A stretch of 64,000 nucleotides of DNA, taken from JAWKUK01 sp041398605. Its GTDB lineage: Bacteria > Planctomycetota > UBA1135 > GCA-002686595. The stretch spans positions 440,524-504,523 of the forward strand of contig JAWKUK010000004.1 in NCBI GenBank assembly GCA_041398605.1, written 5' to 3'. Positions 17,227 to 25,798 of this stretch are shown here, one piece after another. The notes below the pieces were generated by a model, which saw only the letters and a program-made list of their open reading frames with translations, was not told where the DNA came from and made no database searches. Position 1 is the first letter of the stretch, and every line of letters begins with the position of its first letter. The position numbers were made by a program, and so were the translations under genes.

Positions 17227-18360
17227 CTACTGGAACAGGACCGCGGTCGCGTCCGTGAAGTTGGACGTCGCCGCCCCGCCGACCGCGTCGCGGTGCCAGC
17301 ATTGGTAGTTCCACGTCTCGCCAGCTGCGACGGAGACGAACCCGGTCGGCTGCGGCGTCAGCGTCAGGTCGAGGACCAAGCTGAACCCGCCATTCGTGCC
17401 GGTGTTCAGGATTTGGCCTTGGCCGACATAACGACCGATCGACCCGCCGAGGCACAGGTTGCCGACGCTACCACCCGGGCCCGTGATGAAGGCCTGTGTG
17501 CGGCTCGTGAGGAAGTACCCGAATGCGTTGTTCGGCAGCGAGGCCGCCGTAAGGGTCAGGTCGTTGTCGACCGCCGCAGCGCTGCCGGCGACGCTGATCA
17601 CGCCCGACGCGCCCGTTGAGTTCGGAACGCCCGGGCCGCAGTAGTTCACGCCGAGCGGGCCCGACGTCTGCCCGAGCGTCGTGTCGTTGGAGACCAGCAG
17701 GTTCCGAATGCACCCGTTGTGCGCCGTGCCGTTGCTGAAGTTGTTCGTCGTGAAGTTCAGGTTGTTCCCGGTGTTGAGCGGGCCGATCATGGCCTCGTGT
17801 ACCTTCACGCCGTCGAGGTACAGCTCGACCATGCCGGCCTCGTACTTGATCATCCCGCGGTACCACGTTCCTGTGGTCAACACCGTCGAGGACCACTCTT
17901 GCAGCGCGTTGTTGTGCAGCAAGCCGTAGGTCCCGTTGGTCTGGACCAAGAAGCCGATCCAGCGCCAGCCGTTGCCTCCAACGAGGATCGGGCGCGTGCC
18001 CGCGCCGAAGGCCGTGATCTGGAACTCGACCTCGAGTTGGAAGTCGTTTGTGTCGAGGCTCGAGATGACCGGTGTCCGGGCGTCTTGGCCGCCGTTGAAG
18101 AGGTACACACCGTCGACGCAGACGCCGTTGGCGGGCGGCGCCGGCGGCGTGTTGCCCATCAGCATCAGCGGCCCGTAGGCCCCTGTCGCGTCGTTCAAGT
18201 CGGTGAGGAGCGGGTAGCTCGCCTGCGGCGACTGCGCCATCAGCGGAGCCGCCGAAAGCGCGGCGGCCAAGAGCGCGGCAGCGCCGCTCAGCAAGGCGCC
18301 GCCGCGCCGAACAAGGTGAGGGGTCGGCAGGGGTCGAAGCAGCGAAGTGAAGTGGTTCAT
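17227..18360 (-). CDS. Secreted LamG-like protein with shared C-terminal module
   Basis: The 377-residue protein has a long signal peptide (hydrophobic GGALLSGAAALLAAALSA, cleavage near LMAQS), then a concanavalin/LamG-like jellyroll (about 45-235: LEVEFQITAFGAGTRP, GTWYRGMIKYEAGMVELYLD). The last 140 residues form the module YCGPGVPNSTG .. LCLGGSIGRY .. WNYQCWHRDAVGG .. TSNFTDATAVLF, which also ends the proteins at 52313-53608 and 53866-55023. The LamG part suggests carbohydrate or protein binding outside the cell; the tail may serve sorting or attachment. ATG 18360 is chosen from the signal peptide. It is divergent from the gene at 18544. Confidence 0.8.
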   Translation of the reverse strand: MNHFTSLLRPLPTPHLVRRGGALLSGAAALLAAALSAAPLMAQSPQASYPLLTDLNDATGAYGPLMLMGNTPPAPPANGVCVDGVYLFNGGQDARTPVISSLDTNDFQLEVEFQITAFGAGTRPILVGGNGWRWIGFLVQTNGTYGLLHNNALQEWSSTVLTTGTWYRGMIKYEAGMVELYLDGVKVHEAMIGPLNTGNNLNFTTNNFSNGTAHNGCIRNLLVSNDTTLGQTSGPLGVNYCGPGVPNSTGASGVISVAGSAAAVDNDLTLTAASLPNNAFGYFLTSRTQAFITGPGGSVGNLCLGGSIGRYVGQGQILNTGTNGGFSLVLDLTLTPQPTGFVSVAAGETWNYQCWHRDAVGGAATSNFTDATAVLFQ

Positions 18361-18543
18361 GGCAGTCCTGGGGCACGTTCCACGGGCGGGCTGCTCGTGG
18401 TTGTGGCTTGAGTCTAGTTGCGGTGCGTCACCCTGCCGGCGCCCGCTAGAAGATTTACACCAGAGACCCACGCGAGCTCCTCAGCACGGTCGTACGCCTC
18501 CGCTGCCGCGACCGATCGTGAGCAGCGGGTTATCCTTGAGGCG

Positions 18544-19872
18544 ATGTCCGCCCCCCTGCTGGCGCTGTACCTCGCGTCGCTCGTCGTCGCTCCGGGGTCG
18601 AGCGCGCGCGCGCTGCTCGCGCCCCATGCTGGCGCGCAGTCGGCGCAGACCGTGCGGATCGGGGCAGCAGCCGCGGACGCCGCGCGCGCGAGCGGAGCGC
18701 CGGACGTCGTCATACTGCGAGACGGCAAGGAGCTGCGCGGTCGGGTCGTGCTCGACCTCCCATCCAAGCTCGTCCTACGGGCGAGCGGGAAGGAGCGCGA
18801 GTTCGCGCCGGCCGAGCTCGCAGAGGTGCGCTCGCTCGAGCGCAGCCAGCGCGAGCTCTTCGAGCAGTTCGGACGCCTCGCGCGGCTCGGCGCCCGCGGC
18901 TTCGCGACGCTGGCGACCTTCTGCAGCGACGCCGGGCTCCCAGGCGAGGCGCAGGTGCTGTGGCTGCGCGCGCTCATCGCCGACCCCGAGGACGAGCGCG
19001 CCTGGCATGAGCTCGGCGGTGTGCACACGCCGCGCGGCTGGCGCCTGGTCGTCGAAGGGCGGCACGCGACGCTCGACGAGCTCGTGCAGCGGGTCTCGAC
19101 GGACGGCGGCGCGCTCGCCGTCACGACGACCCACTTCGTGCTGCAGGGGTCCGCGCGCACGCTCGACGACATGCGCGAGAACCTCGAGCTCGCGCTCAAT
19201 CTCGAGCGCGCGTACCTCACCAACATGGACCTCCTCGGCCGCGCGCTCGCCCTGCGCGTCGTCGAGCAAGCGCAGCGGGTGCATGTCTATCGCGTCGCGG
19301 GCACGTACCCCGCGCCGCCGGTCTCCGGCGACCGCGCTTGGTTCGACCGCGAAGCGAACACCGTGCACATCGACGCGACGAGCGCGGCGCCAGGGCACGT
19401 GGCGTATGCCCAGGTCGCGCGGCTCCTCAGCTACAACGCGCTCGGGGCGGCGCTCGGCGGCGACGCGGCGCTGCCAGCCTGGCTCGAACGGGGCCTCGCA
19501 GAGCACCTCGCCGCCGCGATCGACGTCTCGCGAGGTGTCGCGCGCTTTGCCCTCGATGCGCCTTGGGCGGAGGCCTTCTTGCAGCAGGCCAGGGACAGTG
19601 AGCCCGTAGCCCTCGCGCGGCTCCTGACCGCCGGCGACGCGACGTTCGAGCGCGGCAAGGAGGCGAGCCGGAGCCTCACCGCCGCGTACACGTTGGTGTA
19701 CTTCCTCATGCACGCGGACGGCGGCGCCCGCGCGGAGCGGTTCCTGGCGTTTGTCGGCGAAGCGCGCCAGGGTCGCGGCGCGGTGAGCCACCTGGAGGCC
19801 GCGCTCGGCGAGTCGATCGAGGCGCTGGAGGCGCGCTGGCGCGCGTTTGTCGCCGAGACCGCGGCTCGCTGA
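18544..19872 (+). CDS. Exported peptidase-MA-like protein lacking the zinc motif
   Basis: The 442-residue product has an N-terminal hydrophobic signal (MSAPLLALYLASLVVAPG), a small beta region (VVILRDGKELRGRVV), and a C-terminal half resembling the DUF1570/peptidase-MA-like fold, with ALPAWLERGLAEHLAA followed by YTLVYFLMHADGG. Aligned on the AWL..GLA phrase with the peptidase at 6881-8143, the HELMH site becomes LSYNA (about 295-299) and the third-ligand Glu becomes Arg, so it should be catalytically dead. It might act as a binding or regulatory pseudoenzyme. ATG 18544 follows GAGG closely; a longer frame exists upstream but lacks a signal peptide. Confidence 0.7.
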   Translation: MSAPLLALYLASLVVAPGSSARALLAPHAGAQSAQTVRIGAAAADAARASGAPDVVILRDGKELRGRVVLDLPSKLVLRASGKEREFAPAELAEVRSLERSQRELFEQFGRLARLGARGFATLATFCSDAGLPGEAQVLWLRALIADPEDERAWHELGGVHTPRGWRLVVEGRHATLDELVQRVSTDGGALAVTTTHFVLQGSARTLDDMRENLELALNLERAYLTNMDLLGRALALRVVEQAQRVHVYRVAGTYPAPPVSGDRAWFDREANTVHIDATSAAPGHVAYAQVARLLSYNALGAALGGDAALPAWLERGLAEHLAAAIDVSRGVARFALDAPWAEAFLQQARDSEPVALARLLTAGDATFERGKEASRSLTAAYTLVYFLMHADGGARAERFLAFVGEARQGRGAVSHLEAALGESIEALEARWRAFVAETAAR

Positions 19873-19903
19873 GCATGACGGCCACCCCAATTGGCGGGTC
19901 GGG

Positions 19904-19921
19904 CGCGCAAATATCTGCGCG
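19904..19921 (+). terminator. Stem-loop after the pseudo-peptidase gene
   Basis: CGCGCA (19904-19909) and TGCGCG (19916-19921) form a perfect 6-bp stem with a 6-base AT-rich loop, 32 bases after the stop codon. It is followed by an A-rich rather than a T-rich stretch, so it is not a textbook terminator. Confidence 0.3.
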
Positions 19922-20260
19922 AAGTGAGCAGAAAAAACGCCTGGATCCATCCGCGATCGAGGGGCGCGAATGAGGGCCCAAGGGCGCCACGCCGAGATGG
20001 ATTCGGACGGCACACATCAGGCGCCGCACATGGGACCTGGGCGCGGCGCTGGAGCCCGATTGTAGGCCCGCTAGGCGGCCCAAATGGCGCTTGGCCCGCA
20101 TGCCGCGGCGGCTCACCTCCGCGGCCGAGAGGTCCCATCTGGGGGGCGCGATCGAAAATCCATCGACATATCCAGCTACAACGATTCAATGATAAAAAAA
20201 GTATCTCCGAAACGGCATGCCTAATGCCTTCCAAGACCGACTCTTGACCCATAACAACGG

Positions 20261-20288
20261 TTGACGGTTGCGTTTGGATCCCTATCGT
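20261..20288 (+). promoter_or_regulatory. Candidate sigma70-type promoter of the methionine operon
   Basis: TTGACG at 20261-20266 and TATCGT at 20283-20288 are separated by 16 bases. They lie just downstream of the AT-rich stretch and about 50 bases before the ATG of the first trans-sulfuration gene, a spacing that leaves room for a short leader. This is a visual match only. Confidence 0.4.
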
Positions 20289-20339
20289 CCGCGCCCCAAC
20301 GAGCCCTGCACAGCGCGCGCTCTACGAGGACCAAACGCC

Positions 20340-21587
20340 ATGACCCGCACCCCGAACCCGCCCTCCGCGCGCTCAGCGCGCCCTCAGCCCCAGTCAGCGC
20401 CCGCGCCCCGACGCGACGCGACGCTCGCCGTCCGCGGCGGCCGGCGGCCCGACCCCTCTACGGGCGCGATCGTCGCGCCGCTCTACCAGACGACGACGTA
20501 CGTGCAAGCCGCGGTCGGCCGCGACAAGGGCTTCACGTACTCGCGCGCATCGAACCCGACGGTCAGCGCGCTCGAGGCCGCGCTCGGCGCGTTCGAGGGC
20601 GCGCCGCCGGCCGTCGCGTTCAAGACCGGCATGGCCGCGACGACCGCGCTGTGCCTGGCGACCCTGCGCGCGGGCGACCGTGTCGTCGTCGGCGAAGCGG
20701 TCTACGGCGGCACCGTGCGCCTCTTGCGCGAGGTCCTCGCGCCCTTCGGTGTGGAGGCGACGTTTGTCGACCCTGAAGACACCGAGGCGTTGAACGCGGC
20801 GTTAGCGGACGAGCCCGTGTTCCTCTTCATTGAGACGCCCGCGAACCCGACGCTGCGCCTGGTCGACATCGCGCGCGCCGCGGCCGCCGCGCACGCGGTC
20901 GGCGCGCGGCTCATCGTCGACAACACATTCCTCACGGCGGCGCTGCAACGCCCGCTGGACCTGGGCGCCGACGTCGTCCTGTACTCGACGACCAAGTTCA
21001 TCGAAGGCCACGACACGACCCTCGGCGGCGCGCTCCTGACGCGCGACGAAGCGCTGCTCGCGCGCTTGCGCCACGTCACGAAGTCCATCGGCGCGGCCCA
21101 AGCGCCGTTCGACGCGTGGCTGACCCTGCGTGGGCTCTCGACGTTGCCGCTGCGCATGAAACAACACTCCGAGCACGCGCTGACGGTCGCGCGCTGGCTC
21201 GAGGCGCAGCCGGCGGTCGCCCGCGTGCACTACCCCGACCTTGACTCTTGCCCACAGCGCGCGCTGGCGACGCGCCAGCAGCGCGCGGGCGGCGGTGTGC
21301 TCGCGTTCGAGCTGCACGGGGGCGCGCCCGCGGGGGTCGCGTTGATGAACGCCGTGCAGCTCTGCTCGTTGGCCGAGAACCTGGGCGCGGTCGAGACGTT
21401 GATCACGCACCCGGCCTCGATGACCCACGCTGACGTGCCGCGCGACCAGCGGGCGCGCGCGGGCATCACGGACGGGCTCGTGCGCCTCTCGGTGGGCCTC
21501 GAGGACCCGGAGGACGTGATCGCCGACCTGCGCGCGGCGCTGGCCGGCGCGCCCCGGGTCGCCCCGGAGCAGGAGGTGGCGTCATGA
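20340..21587 (+). CDS. PLP-dependent trans-sulfuration enzyme (Cys/Met metabolism family) 1
   Basis: The 415-residue enzyme belongs to the MetB/MetC/MetY/MetZ family: YQTTTYV and YSRASNPT near 49-73, FKTGMAA around 94-100, DNTFLTAALQRPL, and the PLP lysine Lys219 in STTKFIEGH. These enzymes act on (O-acyl)homoserine, cystathionine or homocysteine; the exact reaction cannot be fixed from sequence alone. Because the operon also encodes homoserine synthesis and a second paralogue, a cystathionine gamma-synthase or acylhomoserine sulfhydrylase role is the best guess. ATG 20340 has GAGGA at 20326-20330 in good position; the frame is open upstream from TTG 20268, but that overlaps the promoter. It overlaps the next gene by 4 bases. 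Confidence 0.88.
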   Translation: MTRTPNPPSARSARPQPQSAPAPRRDATLAVRGGRRPDPSTGAIVAPLYQTTTYVQAAVGRDKGFTYSRASNPTVSALEAALGAFEGAPPAVAFKTGMAATTALCLATLRAGDRVVVGEAVYGGTVRLLREVLAPFGVEATFVDPEDTEALNAALADEPVFLFIETPANPTLRLVDIARAAAAAHAVGARLIVDNTFLTAALQRPLDLGADVVLYSTTKFIEGHDTTLGGALLTRDEALLARLRHVTKSIGAAQAPFDAWLTLRGLSTLPLRMKQHSEHALTVARWLEAQPAVARVHYPDLDSCPQRALATRQQRAGGGVLAFELHGGAPAGVALMNAVQLCSLAENLGAVETLITHPASMTHADVPRDQRARAGITDGLVRLSVGLEDPEDVIADLRAALAGAPRVAPEQEVAS

Positions 21588-23539
21588 GCGCGCGCCCGCT
21601 CATCGTCCTGAAGCTCGGTGGCTCGGTCCTGCGGGACGTTTCTGACCTGTCCGCGGCCGTGCACGAGGTCTACCGGCACACCCGGCGCGGGTCGCGCGTG
21701 CTCGCCGTCGTGTCTGCGTTCCACGGACGGACGGACGAGCTCGCGCGCGCCGCGCGCGCGCTCGGCCCTGACGCAGCGCCGTGGGACGTCGCGCGCCTCC
21801 TGGCGCTCGGCGAGGCCGAGAGCGCCGCCGCGTTTGTCCTGGCCCTCGATCGCGCCGGGATCCCCGCGGAGACGCTCGACCCGCGCGACGTCGGCCCGAC
21901 GTGCGACGGGCCGCCGACGGACGCGGACCCGATCGCGCTCTCGGACACGTCACACGGCGGGCCGCTGGACCTCGAGGCCTTCGCTGCAGCGTTTGCGCGC
22001 GTGCCCGTCGTCGTCCTGCCCGGCTGGGTGGGTCGCACGCGCGAGGGACGCCCAGCGGTGCTCGGTCGGGGCGGCAGCGACCTCACCGCGTTGCTCGCCG
22101 CGCGCGCGTTGGGCGCGGCGCGGTGCGTCCTCCTGAAGGACGTCGAAGCGCTCTACGAGCGCGACCCCGCCGCCCCACGCGCGCCCGGGGTGCCGCCCCC
22201 GCGTCGGCTCGTGCGCACGAGCTGGGACCACGCGCTGGCCCTCGCCGAGGCGGGGGCCGGGATCCTGCAGCCGAAGGCCGTGCGCTTCGCGCTCCGGGAG
22301 CGCGTGCCATTCGAAGTACAGGGCGCCGGCGGCCACACCGGGACACGGATCACCGGCAGCGCAGCGCACGTCAACGGCGGCGCGACGGTCACGAGCGCGT
22401 GGCGCGGCGCCGTGCGGCCCCTGCGCATCGCCCTCGCTGGCCTCGGCACCGTCGGCGCGCGCGTGCTGACGGAGCTCGCTGCGCGGCCGGACCTCTTCGA
22501 GGTCGTGTCGATCCTGGTGCGCGACGCGGCGCGCAGCGGGCGCCCTGCGGCCGCGGGCGGCCTCGTCACCGATGACGTCGAGGCCTTCTTCGGCCACGAC
22601 GCCGACGTCTTCGTCGAGCTCGTCGGTGGCGCGACTCACGCCGCCGCATGGATCGAACGGGCGCTGCGCGCGGGGCGCGACGTCGTCACGGCCAACAAGG
22701 CCGCGCTCGCACAGGAGCGCGGCGCGCTCGAGGCGCGCGCGCGGGCGCGGGGCGCGCAGCTCCTGTGCTCCGCCGCGGTCGGCGGCGCCCTGCCGGCGCT
22801 GGAGGCCGTCCGCCGTGCGGCGCGTGATCCGCGCGGGCTCGTGGGCTTCGAAGGCGTCTTGAACGGGACGACGACGTTTGTCCTCGATCAACTGCATGGC
22901 GGCGCCTCGTTCGACGGCGCGGTGCGCGCAGCTCAGGCTGCAGGTTATGCAGAGGCCGATCCGACGCTCGACCTCGACGGCACAGACCTCGCGCAAAAGG
23001 TCGAGCTCCTAGCCCGCGCGGCCGGGTGGACCGCGGCCCGCGACGAGCGCGCGGGCCCGCGATGGGTGCGCTGGATCACCCGGGAAGGGGTGTCTGTCGC
23101 AGCGGTGGCAGCGGCGCAGGGCCGGACGCCCCGCTTGGATGAGCCGCCGAGCGCAGAGCCAAGCCACAGCGCCGAGGCCACGCGGCCGGCGCGGCTCGTC
23201 GGCGCCTGTCACATGACAGAGGTCGGGCCGATCGCGAGCGTCACGCTCCGCCGACCCGGGGCGCGCGATCCGCTCGGGACGGTGCATGGCGCCGGGAACG
23301 TCCTCGTCCTGACGTTCGCCGATGGCGCCCGAGAGGTCGTCCGAGGGCGCGGCGCTGGCGGTTGGCCGACCGCGACCGCGGTGCTCGCAGACCTCTTCGA
23401 GCTCGCGCGCAGGCACCGACGCATCGCAGAGGTCCCGGCGCAAGCGGGCGCTGTCCGTGCAGCGCCGGATGGACGGCCCCATGGCGCCGAGCTGAGCGAT
23501 ACGCGCGACCAGGGCCAGACGGAGAGGGGCGTTCGATGA
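21584..23539 (+). CDS. thrA: Bifunctional aspartate kinase-homoserine dehydrogenase without ACT domains
   Basis: The 651-residue fusion has an aspartokinase module (about 1-260: KLGGSVL at 10-16, GRGGSDLTA at 161-169, KDVEALYERDP around 185-195) joined directly to a homoserine dehydrogenase module (about 280-620: LAGLGTVG Rossmann loop, VVTANKAAL at 368-375, GVLNGTTTFVLDQL, AQAAGYAEADPTLDLDG). Together they catalyse the first and third steps from aspartate to homoserine. The ACT regulatory region that normally sits between or after these modules is absent: only about 20 residues separate the kinase end from the dehydrogenase start. That suggests loss of feedback control by threonine or lysine at this enzyme. 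ATGA overlaps on both sides place it firmly in the trans-sulfuration operon. Confidence 0.9.
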   Translation: MSARPLIVLKLGGSVLRDVSDLSAAVHEVYRHTRRGSRVLAVVSAFHGRTDELARAARALGPDAAPWDVARLLALGEAESAAAFVLALDRAGIPAETLDPRDVGPTCDGPPTDADPIALSDTSHGGPLDLEAFAAAFARVPVVVLPGWVGRTREGRPAVLGRGGSDLTALLAARALGAARCVLLKDVEALYERDPAAPRAPGVPPPRRLVRTSWDHALALAEAGAGILQPKAVRFALRERVPFEVQGAGGHTGTRITGSAAHVNGGATVTSAWRGAVRPLRIALAGLGTVGARVLTELAARPDLFEVVSILVRDAARSGRPAAAGGLVTDDVEAFFGHDADVFVELVGGATHAAAWIERALRAGRDVVTANKAALAQERGALEARARARGAQLLCSAAVGGALPALEAVRRAARDPRGLVGFEGVLNGTTTFVLDQLHGGASFDGAVRAAQAAGYAEADPTLDLDGTDLAQKVELLARAAGWTAARDERAGPRWVRWITREGVSVAAVAAAQGRTPRLDEPPSAEPSHSAEATRPARLVGACHMTEVGPIASVTLRRPGARDPLGTVHGAGNVLVLTFADGAREVVRGRGAGGWPTATAVLADLFELARRHRRIAEVPAQAGAVRAAPDGRPHGAELSDTRDQGQTERGVR

Positions 23540-24768
23540 CCGACACAGCACCGAGCTTCGACACGCTGCTCGCGCGCGGGGGCGCGCTCGCCGCGGATCC
23601 TTACCACGCGACGTCGCCGCCGCTCTACCAAACCGCGACCTTCGCGCAGGAGGAACCGGCGCGCTTCGGAGAGTTCGACTACACGCGAACGGACAACCCG
23701 ACGCGGCGCGCGCTCGAGGGGCAGCTCGCGGCGCTCGAAGGCGCGACGGGCGCGCTGACGTACTCCAGCGGCATGGCCGCGGTCGCGGCCTGCGCGCGGC
23801 TCGTGCGCCCGGGCGAGCGGCTCCTCGCCGGCGCGGACCTCTACGGCGGGACGCAGCGGTTCCTGCACGGCCTGCGGGACCAAGGCGTGACGGTCGAGCA
23901 GCTCGACGACCACTCGGTCGAGGGGCTCCAGCGCGCGCTCGCCCCGCGCGCCGGCGCCGCGCCCGCGCGGTTGGTCTGGCTCGAGTCCCCCTCGAACCCG
24001 CTCTTGGACATCGTCGACCTCCGCGGCGCCGCGCGCGCGTGCAGCGCCGCGGGCGCACTGCTGGCGGTCGACGGGACCGCGACTTCACCCGCGCTCCAAC
24101 GCCCGCTCGCGCTCGGCGCGCACCTCGTCGTGCACTCGGCGACGAAGCTGCTCGCGGGGCACGGCGACGTCACCGCGGGCGTGGTCGCGGCCCACGATGC
24201 GCAGCTGCTCGAGGAGCTCGCGGCGCGCCGCAACGCCGAGGGGACGGCCCTTGCGCCGTTCGAAGCCTGGCTGCTGCAGCGCGGCCTCCGCACGCTCGGG
24301 CTGCGCATCGAGCGCCAGCAACGCACCGCGCTGGCGCTCGCCGAGCGCCTCTCCGCGCTGCCGAGCGTCGCGCGTGTCCGCTTCCCCGGCCTCGCGGACC
24401 ACCCAGGCGCGGGCGTCCACGCGGGTCAAGCCTCGGGGCCGGGGCAGCTCCTGTCCTTCGAGCTGCGCGAGCCCGCGCGGGCCCGAGGGGTCGTCGCTGC
24501 GACGCGCCTCTTCTCGACAGCGGTGAGCTTCGGCGGGCTCGCCTCGTCGATCTCGTTGCCGGCGTGCATGTCCCACGCGTCCGTGCCGCGCGAGCGCAAG
24601 GCCCGCGCGCCGCTGCCAGCGGGGCTGGTACGGGTCTCTGTCGGCATCGAGGGCGTCGAGGACCTGTGGCGCGACCTCGAACACGCGCTGCAGGCGCCGG
24701 AGACGACGCAGGTCGCGCGCGGCGCCGCTATGGAGCGGCCGGCCGCCGTAGGCTGGGTGGCACCATGA
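23536..24768 (+). CDS. PLP-dependent trans-sulfuration enzyme (Cys/Met metabolism family) 2
   Basis: A 410-residue second paralogue: PPLYQTATFAQ and DYTRTDNPTR near 28-57, YSSGMAAVAA around 76-85, and the PLP lysine Lys204 in SATKLLAGHGD. The sequence is well diverged from the first paralogue, so the pair probably divides the cystathionine gamma-synthase and cystathionine beta-lyase steps to homocysteine, though which is which is inference. The ATG overlaps the preceding stop (ATGA) and sits behind GGAGAGGGG. Its own stop overlaps the hydrolase start by 4 bases. No homoserine acyltransferase (MetA/MetX) is in the window. Confidence 0.87.
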   Translation: MTDTAPSFDTLLARGGALAADPYHATSPPLYQTATFAQEEPARFGEFDYTRTDNPTRRALEGQLAALEGATGALTYSSGMAAVAACARLVRPGERLLAGADLYGGTQRFLHGLRDQGVTVEQLDDHSVEGLQRALAPRAGAAPARLVWLESPSNPLLDIVDLRGAARACSAAGALLAVDGTATSPALQRPLALGAHLVVHSATKLLAGHGDVTAGVVAAHDAQLLEELAARRNAEGTALAPFEAWLLQRGLRTLGLRIERQQRTALALAERLSALPSVARVRFPGLADHPGAGVHAGQASGPGQLLSFELREPARARGVVAATRLFSTAVSFGGLASSISLPACMSHASVPRERKARAPLPAGLVRVSVGIEGVEDLWRDLEHALQAPETTQVARGAAMERPAAVGWVAP

Positions 24769-25724
24769 CCCCCCACGCCACCCTCGCCCGCACGCTCGGC
24801 GTCAGCCTCGCGGCCCTGTGCGCCTCGCTCGTACCCGTGCCCCGAAGCCAAGCAGCCGCGGCTACGGCGGCGCACATCGAGCTCCCCCTCTGGCCGGGCG
24901 GCGCGCCAGGTGCGCCCATCGGCGCGCTCCCCGAGGAGTCGATCGAAGATCGCCCCGAAGGCGGCGACCGGCACGTGCGAAACGTGCACACGCCGACGAT
25001 CACGGTCTACACACCTGTGATCACTGCGGCCCCGCGGGAGGGCGCCCAGCGCCCCGCGATCGTCATCTGCCCTGGGGGTGGTTACGGCCTCTTGGCGCTC
25101 GACAAAGAGGGGCACGACGTCGCGCGTTGGCTCGCGGGCCACGGCGTCGTGGGCATCGTGCTGAAGTACCGGCTCCCGCGGCCCAAGGGGCATGTGTACG
25201 GCCACGAAGCGCCGCTCCTCGACGCGGCGCGCGCGCTCGCCCTCGTGCGCGAGCGCGCCGCGGAGTGGGACGTCGACCCCGCGCGGGTCGGCCTGATGGG
25301 CTTCTCGGCGGGGGGGCACCTCGCGGCCTCGGCGGCGGTGCAGCTCGGCGAGGGGGGCCCGAACTTCAGCGTGCTCGTGTACCCCGTCGTGTCGTTCTCG
25401 TCGGAGTACGGCCACAGCGGCTCGCGCGACAACCTGCTCGGAAAGGACGCGCCTGAGGCGCTCGTCCGGCGCTTCTCGAGCGAGCTCCAGGTCACCGCGC
25501 AGACCCCCCAAGCGTTCATCGTTCACACTTCGGACGACCCCGTGAAGGCCGAGAACTCGCTGCGCTACTACGAGGCATTGCGCGCCGCCGGCGTGCCCGC
25601 GGAGCTGCATGTGTTCGCGCGCGGCGGCCACGGCTACGCGCTTCGGGCGCCCGAGCTTCCGGTCGGGCAGTGGCCGACGTTGCTCATCGCATGGATGACA
25701 GAGCGCGGCCTCTTGCGTCGCTGA
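24765..25724 (+). CDS. Exported alpha/beta hydrolase (acetylxylan esterase-like)
   Basis: The 319-residue protein has a signal peptide (TLGVSLAALCASLVPVP..SQAAA) and an alpha/beta hydrolase fold: oxyanion motif CPGGGYG around 102-108, nucleophile Ser181 in GFSAGGH, acid Asp257 or Asp258 in TSDDPV and base His289 in GGHGYAL. Similar planctomycete enzymes are annotated as carbohydrate esterases; the natural ester is unknown. Although its product is exported and unrelated to amino-acid synthesis, its start overlaps the trans-sulfuration gene by 4 bases, so it is probably expressed with that operon. Confidence 0.87.
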   Translation: MTPHATLARTLGVSLAALCASLVPVPRSQAAAATAAHIELPLWPGGAPGAPIGALPEESIEDRPEGGDRHVRNVHTPTITVYTPVITAAPREGAQRPAIVICPGGGYGLLALDKEGHDVARWLAGHGVVGIVLKYRLPRPKGHVYGHEAPLLDAARALALVRERAAEWDVDPARVGLMGFSAGGHLAASAAVQLGEGGPNFSVLVYPVVSFSSEYGHSGSRDNLLGKDAPEALVRRFSSELQVTAQTPQAFIVHTSDDPVKAENSLRYYEALRAAGVPAELHVFARGGHGYALRAPELPVGQWPTLLIAWMTERGLLRR

Positions 25725-25765
25725 GCGCGCGCGCCTCGGCCCGCGATCCCCGCGCCCCATCGGCC

Positions 25766-25784
25766 CTCGCGAGCACCTCGCGAG
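25766..25784 (+). promoter_or_regulatory. Paired CTCGCGAG palindromes upstream of lspA
   Basis: Two identical 8-bp palindromes, CTCGCGAG at 25766-25773 and 25777-25784, are centred 11 bp apart, one helical turn, and end 14 bases before the lspA start. Such spacing suits a dimeric or cooperative regulator, but the GC-rich background makes chance palindromes fairly common. Confidence 0.25.
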
Positions 25785-25798
25785 CTATTCTGATGGCG

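Larger units (their letters stand above)
19873..20339. other. 467-base intergenic region with AT-rich second half
   Basis: No convincing gene is seen. The first part is GC-rich and carries a stem-loop at 19904-19921. From about 20150 to 20280 the composition drops sharply, including GATAAAAAAAG at 20191-20201. A second small hairpin (GGCAT / ATGCC, 20214-20218 and 20224-20228) precedes the candidate promoter for the methionine operon. I see no match to the SAM-I riboswitch core. Confidence 0.5.

Noticed and set aside
19891..20247. 118-codon open frame in the gap before the methionine operon
   Set aside because: It crosses the AT-rich promoter region, has no ribosome binding site, and its composition changes abruptly along its length.
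20150..20339. SAM riboswitch upstream of the methionine operon
   Set aside because: I could not find the conserved core of the SAM-I or other well-known SAM riboswitches; only small hairpins are present.
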